Below, one piece after another: positions 31,757 through 34,745 of a stretch of DNA of 34,745 nucleotides (positions are counted from its first letter, which is position 1; each line of letters begins with the position of its first letter). The translations under genes were made by a program, and so were the position numbers. The notes under the pieces were generated by a model. That model saw only the letters and a list, made by a program, of their open reading frames with translations. It was not told where the DNA came from and did no database searches. This DNA is from Kyrpidia sp. (lineage in GTDB: Bacteria > Bacillota > Bacilli > Kyrpidiales > Kyrpidiaceae), in the NCBI GenBank assembly GCA_029960885.1, contig JASBVV010000066.1, positions 1 through 34,745 on the forward strand. The letters are read 5' to 3'.

Positions 31757-33838
31757 CTACCGGTGAAGATGGTAAGGCACCGTGGTGACCACGACATCTT
31801 TGTTGCGCATCAGCCACAGCCGGATCAGCAGGGCGGTCTGGTTGTGCAGCGCGTTGTGCCACCATTTTCGCGGAATAAACTGCGGCACAATCACATGCAC
31901 ATGATCCGGTCCCCCCTCGATCTTTTCCAGCGCCTGGATGAACAGCGACAGAGGCCTCAACAGCGACCGGTACTCACTTTTCAACGTATACAATTTACAC
32001 GGCGATCCCCAGGCTTCCCACCTCTGTTTCATGGCCTCAATGGACGCGTCGTCGAACCCCACGTACAGCGCGATGACGTTGCTGTGAATGCTCTTCGCAA
32101 AGGACAGCGTGTTGAGCACCACCCGGTGCACCCCGGACACCAGCACGATGGACACCACCGTGTGTGTCTCCGGCCGCTCGGCGGCCAGATCGATCTTGAG
32201 CTCCTTCCGGATCTCCTCGTAATGCCGGTGCACCGCCACGGAGCTCGCGACAAGCACGGGCAGCACCACGATCACGATCCACGCCCCATCGGAAAATTTG
32301 GTGACGGCGAACACCACCGCCACCAGGGCCGTGATGCCGGCGCCGATGCCGTTGATCGCCAATTTGACCGGCCAAAGCCCCTGACGGAGTCGCCACCAGC
32401 GGCGAACCAGGCCGATTTGCGCCACGGTGAACGACAGGAAGACCCCGATGGCGTACAGAGGAATGAGGGCGTTCGTCTCGGCGTTGAACACTTCGATGAG
32501 CAGCGAGGCCAAGGCCGCCAGGACCAACATCCCGTTGGAAAATCCCAGCCGGTCTCCCCGGATGGTGAGCGCCCGGGGCAAAAAGCCGTCGGCGGCCACC
32601 AGGGCGGCCAACTGCGGGAAGCCGGTGAATGTCGAATTGGCGGCAAGGATCAGGACGATGAACGTCGACCAGATGATCACCTGGTACGCGACTCCGTGGC
32701 CAAAATACAGGCCGGCGAGTTGGGAGAGCATGGTGTTGTCCGGATCCACCGAGATTCCCTTCACGTACAGGTGCCAGGCGAACCCCAGCAGCGTCGCGCC
32801 GGTGATCAGCCCCAGGGCCACATAGGCTTTGATGGCGTTTTTCTGATGGGGCTCGCGAAAAATCGGCACGGCGTTGGAGATGGTTTCGATGCCGGTCAGG
32901 GCCGAGCAAGCCGAGCTGAACGCTTTTAGCGCCAGCAGTGTGGTCAGTCCTGCGGGCAGGGTGCCGAAGGGCGGGGTGGCGGCCTGGTGCAGTCCGTGAT
33001 GGCCTTCATCGACAAAACCGGCCAGAATGAGGACCACCATGCACAGCATGAAGAGGATGGTCGGCCAGGCGAAGACGGTGGCCGATTCGGCCACCCCCCG
33101 GAGGTTGACCACCAGAATGATCAGGATGCAGAGAATGGACAGGGTTGTTTCGTAGGGCGCCACCGCCGGGTAGGCGGAGGAGATGGCCTTGATGCCCGCC
33201 GAGACCGAAACGGCCACGGTGAGCACATAGTCCACCAACAGAGCGCTGGCCGCCACCAGGGAGGCCGAGGGTTTGCGAAAATTATCCTTGGCGATGGCGT
33301 AGGCGCCGCCGCCGTTGGGATACGCGGTGATTCCCATGATGTACGAGGTGATGAGAATGACGAGCAGGGCCACCGTGGCCGCGGTGACGGGCAGGATCAG
33401 CCATTTCGCCGGATCCCCGAGCCGGGCCAACTCGGTCATCCCCGCCTCCGGACCGTAGGCCACCGACGAGTAGAGGTCCGCAGCCAGGATGGGCAGGGCC
33501 ACGTACCACAACAATTTGTTGCGCTCCGCGTGCAATTCGCGCGTTCTCATGGGCCGCCCGATGAGAATCCGCTTTAAGGCGCCAAAATTGATGAGGGCGA
33601 ATGCGATGGCCAGGATGGCCAAGACGATCAACACCGGATGAAGCCAGGGTTCGAGAGCGGCCAGCATAGTCGGACCTGGTTCGGCGCATCGGCCCGGAGA
33701 CCCGGGGGCCGGCGGGCCTTCCAACCAGGGGGTTCGCCTCCTTCCGTATCGGGGATTGGCCCGGGCGGGCCGCGTCAGGCGATTCGGGGCCGGCGGAGCC
33801 CCGGGTGTGGGGATCACCGGCGTTGCCGGGCCCCCCAT
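31757..33838 (-). CDS. APC family permease, KimA-like (probable potassium transporter)
   Basis: A large APC-superfamily permease of up to 693 residues, twelve predicted helices and a cytoplasmic C-terminal domain of about 170 residues. The start LKRILIGRPMRTRELHAERN with ADLYSSVAYGPEAG resembles B. subtilis KimA (YdaO), a high-affinity K+ importer, where the Asp and Tyr of this helix contribute to K+ binding. PNGGGAYAIAKDNF and the tail HNQTALLIRLWLMRNKDVVV then TTVPYHL are also shared with that family. ATG 33838 has GGAGGTGA just upstream and a TATACT box behind it, giving an unusual Pro/Arg-rich 57-residue N-terminus. ATG 33667 would give the usual family start but has a poor ribosome binding site. 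It interrupts the competence/flagellar gene order on the opposite strand, so it was probably inserted there. Confidence 0.88.
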   Translation of the reverse strand: MGGPATPVIPTPGAPPAPNRLTRPARANPRYGRRRTPWLEGPPAPGSPGRCAEPGPTMLAALEPWLHPVLIVLAILAIAFALINFGALKRILIGRPMRTRELHAERNKLLWYVALPILAADLYSSVAYGPEAGMTELARLGDPAKWLILPVTAATVALLVILITSYIMGITAYPNGGGAYAIAKDNFRKPSASLVAASALLVDYVLTVAVSVSAGIKAISSAYPAVAPYETTLSILCILIILVVNLRGVAESATVFAWPTILFMLCMVVLILAGFVDEGHHGLHQAATPPFGTLPAGLTTLLALKAFSSACSALTGIETISNAVPIFREPHQKNAIKAYVALGLITGATLLGFAWHLYVKGISVDPDNTMLSQLAGLYFGHGVAYQVIIWSTFIVLILAANSTFTGFPQLAALVAADGFLPRALTIRGDRLGFSNGMLVLAALASLLIEVFNAETNALIPLYAIGVFLSFTVAQIGLVRRWWRLRQGLWPVKLAINGIGAGITALVAVVFAVTKFSDGAWIVIVVLPVLVASSVAVHRHYEEIRKELKIDLAAERPETHTVVSIVLVSGVHRVVLNTLSFAKSIHSNVIALYVGFDDASIEAMKQRWEAWGSPCKLYTLKSEYRSLLRPLSLFIQALEKIEGGPDHVHVIVPQFIPRKWWHNALHNQTALLIRLWLMRNKDVVVTTVPYHLHR

Positions 33839-33851
33839 GCCTCACCTCCGA

Positions 33852-33857
33852 AGTATA
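33852..33857 (-). promoter_or_regulatory. -10 element of the KimA-like gene
   Basis: TATACT on the minus strand, 14 bases before the ATG at 33838. TTTGCG 16 bases further up is a weak -35. The transcript would start almost at the ribosome binding site, leaving no room for the c-di-AMP riboswitch that controls kimA in B. subtilis. Confidence 0.4.
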
Positions 33858-34001
33858 CCGCGCGGCGAACCGGCGCAAAAGGGGTTCCTCATTCATCGAG
33901 GCAGACAAACATCGCGGGGTCCCGAGGCAGGAATTTTTCGAGTTGATGACGCATTTTTAGAGATAAACATTGGATCGACGCCGATTCGGGGGGTGGCGGT
34001 G

Positions 34002-34391
34002 ATGGATTTTGCCAATTGCAAGCGTTGCGGACGGATCTATCGGAGAATCGCGGGGGAGCTGGTGTGCCCGGCCTGTCGCCGGGAGGAAGAAGAGCTCTAT
34101 CAGAAGGTACGGGACTACGTGGCGGAACACCGCGGAGCGACCATCATGGAGGTCGCCGAGGCCACGGGGGTGGACGCCGACCTGGTGCTCCAGTTCCTGC
34201 GGGAGGGGCGCCTGGCGGTGGTGAGCGGCGAAAACATGCGTTATCCCTGCGAGCGGTGCGGCCGGGAGATCACCACCGGGCGATTTTGCGAGCGGTGCAC
34301 CGCCGAGCTGGCCCGGGCTTTCGCATCGCCCAAACCCGACCAGGAGCAGGGGAAGTTTCACACTCGCCCGGGTTGGTCCCGGCGGCCGTAG
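34002..34391 (+). CDS. yvyF: Flagellar operon protein, YvyF family
   Basis: 129 residues. The family is encoded just before flgM in Bacillus late flagellar operons and is thought to help regulate flagellar assembly. The N-terminal zinc ribbon is NCKRCGRIYRRIAGELVCPA with CPACR, the middle (about 35-75) is a MerR/winged-helix-like segment (YVAEHRGATIMEVAEATGVD and VLQFLREGRLAV), and a second zinc ribbon follows, YPCERCGREITTGRFCERC. Start ATG 34002 has a G-rich box upstream (GGGGGGTGG). The frame is open further upstream but without conserved sequence. The expected next gene, flgM, is missing; instead a decayed Uma2 gene overlaps the 3' end on the other strand. It is divergent from the KimA-like gene, so it is cut off from the competence genes. 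Confidence 0.9.
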   Translation: MDFANCKRCGRIYRRIAGELVCPACRREEEELYQKVRDYVAEHRGATIMEVAEATGVDADLVLQFLREGRLAVVSGENMRYPCERCGREITTGRFCERCTAELARAFASPKPDQEQGKFHTRPGWSRRP

Positions 34392-34621
34392 GCGGCCCTT
34401 GGCGGCGCGGGAGGCGGTGCGCCGAACGAGGGCGGCACTCTTTGCCCCGGGATATCCGCGATTTCGACCGATAGTTGCATCAAAATCCGCTGATGTTCCG
34501 TGCTCGGACTAGCCAGGAGGTAGGGGACGCCGTCGATGAGTTCCCATCGCTCGTCGTTGTCCCAGGTTCGGTAGTCTTCATAGGTGTATGTGCCGTAGCC
34601 GCCGGTCTTCGGTTTGGACAT
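34358..34621 (-). pseudogene. Uma2 family endonuclease relic, N-terminal third only
   Basis: An 87-codon frame whose first 55 to 60 residues are the N-terminus of the Uma2/DUF820 restriction-endonuclease-like family: GTYTYEDYRTWDNDERWELI then DGVPYLLASPSTEHQRILMQ then LSVEIAD. The normal protein is about 190 residues and carries the catalytic Asp and ExK motifs later. Here the sequence turns into a Pro/Ala/Arg-rich tail after residue 60. Possible continued homology in a neighbouring frame (RGKECRP, compare KGKPCRV) suggests a frameshift followed by truncation at the yvyF 3' end. It overlaps the last 34 bases of yvyF. Uma2 genes are common, mobile and often multicopy in Firmicutes and cyanobacteria. 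AAGG abuts its ATG. The remaining 124 bases of the window after it hold nothing I can assign. Confidence 0.72.
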
Positions 34622-34745
34622 CCTTCATCGTTGCGTTCAGATCGCGTTTGGATCTTAACATCGACGCCGGTCCGGCCGATGTTTACTATGAATGAGTCGG
34701 TGAGGCGAAGGCCCTGCTCCGGGGTTTGAGTCGGCGACCGCCGGT

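Noticed and set aside
33839-34001. c-di-AMP (ydaO) riboswitch before the KimA-like gene
   Set aside because: The leader is too short and lacks the conserved stems. Only a promoter and a ribosome binding site fit.

Overview
The window is high-GC DNA (roughly 60 to 65 percent by eye) from a spore-forming, Gram-positive member of the Firmicutes (Bacillota). The evidence is an alpha/beta-type small acid-soluble spore protein, a Spo0E-like phosphatase, LytR-CpsA-Psr (LCP) proteins, a TagA-type glycosyltransferase, SLH repeats, a YvyF-type flagellar operon protein, RecD2 without RecBC, and strong AGGAGG ribosome binding sites with many GTG and TTG starts. The GC content and gene mix suggest the Alicyclobacillaceae, something like Kyrpidia. 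That genus is an inference from memory and was not tested.

Layout. 1-5.0 kb: a P1-family peptidase, an EAL phosphodiesterase, an amino acid permease and an LCP protein, all on +. 5.4-6.7 kb: a relic of a ketopantoate reductase gene (panE) directly ahead of alanine racemase. 6.7-7.2 kb: a gene-free, hairpin-rich stretch. 7.2-7.8 kb: a Spo0E-like gene (-) and a small SH3-like gene (+) with a candidate forespore promoter. 7.98-12.2 kb: two minus-strand pairs, nitronate monooxygenase plus NYN protein, and an UPF0104/YbhN-type flippase translationally coupled to a patatin phospholipase. 12.3-18.0 kb: a giant secreted SLH protein whose end is fused to the wreck of a chemoreceptor gene, facing an intact chemoreceptor gene.

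18.2-24.6 kb is an envelope block: a secreted stalk-domain metallopeptidase, a lipoprotein polysaccharide deacetylase, a second LCP protein, a TagA/WecG glycosyltransferase, and metK with its own promoter and terminator. 24.9-29.3 kb: an orphan LuxR-type regulator with an eroded receiver domain, a truncated GT2-like membrane protein, a SASP with a sigma-G-like promoter, and recD2.

29.5-34.7 kb is what remains of the competence/late flagellar cluster: a disrupted degV, comFC, a small probable sporulation gene, an inserted KimA-like transporter on -, yvyF, and a decayed Uma2 nuclease gene where flgM would be expected. No comFA or flgM is visible.

The recurring theme is gene decay by deletion or recombination. 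panE and degV keep a good ribosome binding site and start but lose the rest. The SLH protein loses half of its third repeat to a chemoreceptor fragment, and Uma2 is cut at its 3' end. No CRISPR array, rRNA, convincing tRNA, transposase or prophage gene was seen. I do not see a clearly new defence or metabolic system. The best leads are the SLH/chemoreceptor junction, the dismantled competence-flagellar cluster, the NYN protein with altered catalytic motifs, and the structured gene-free region at 6.7-7.2 kb.
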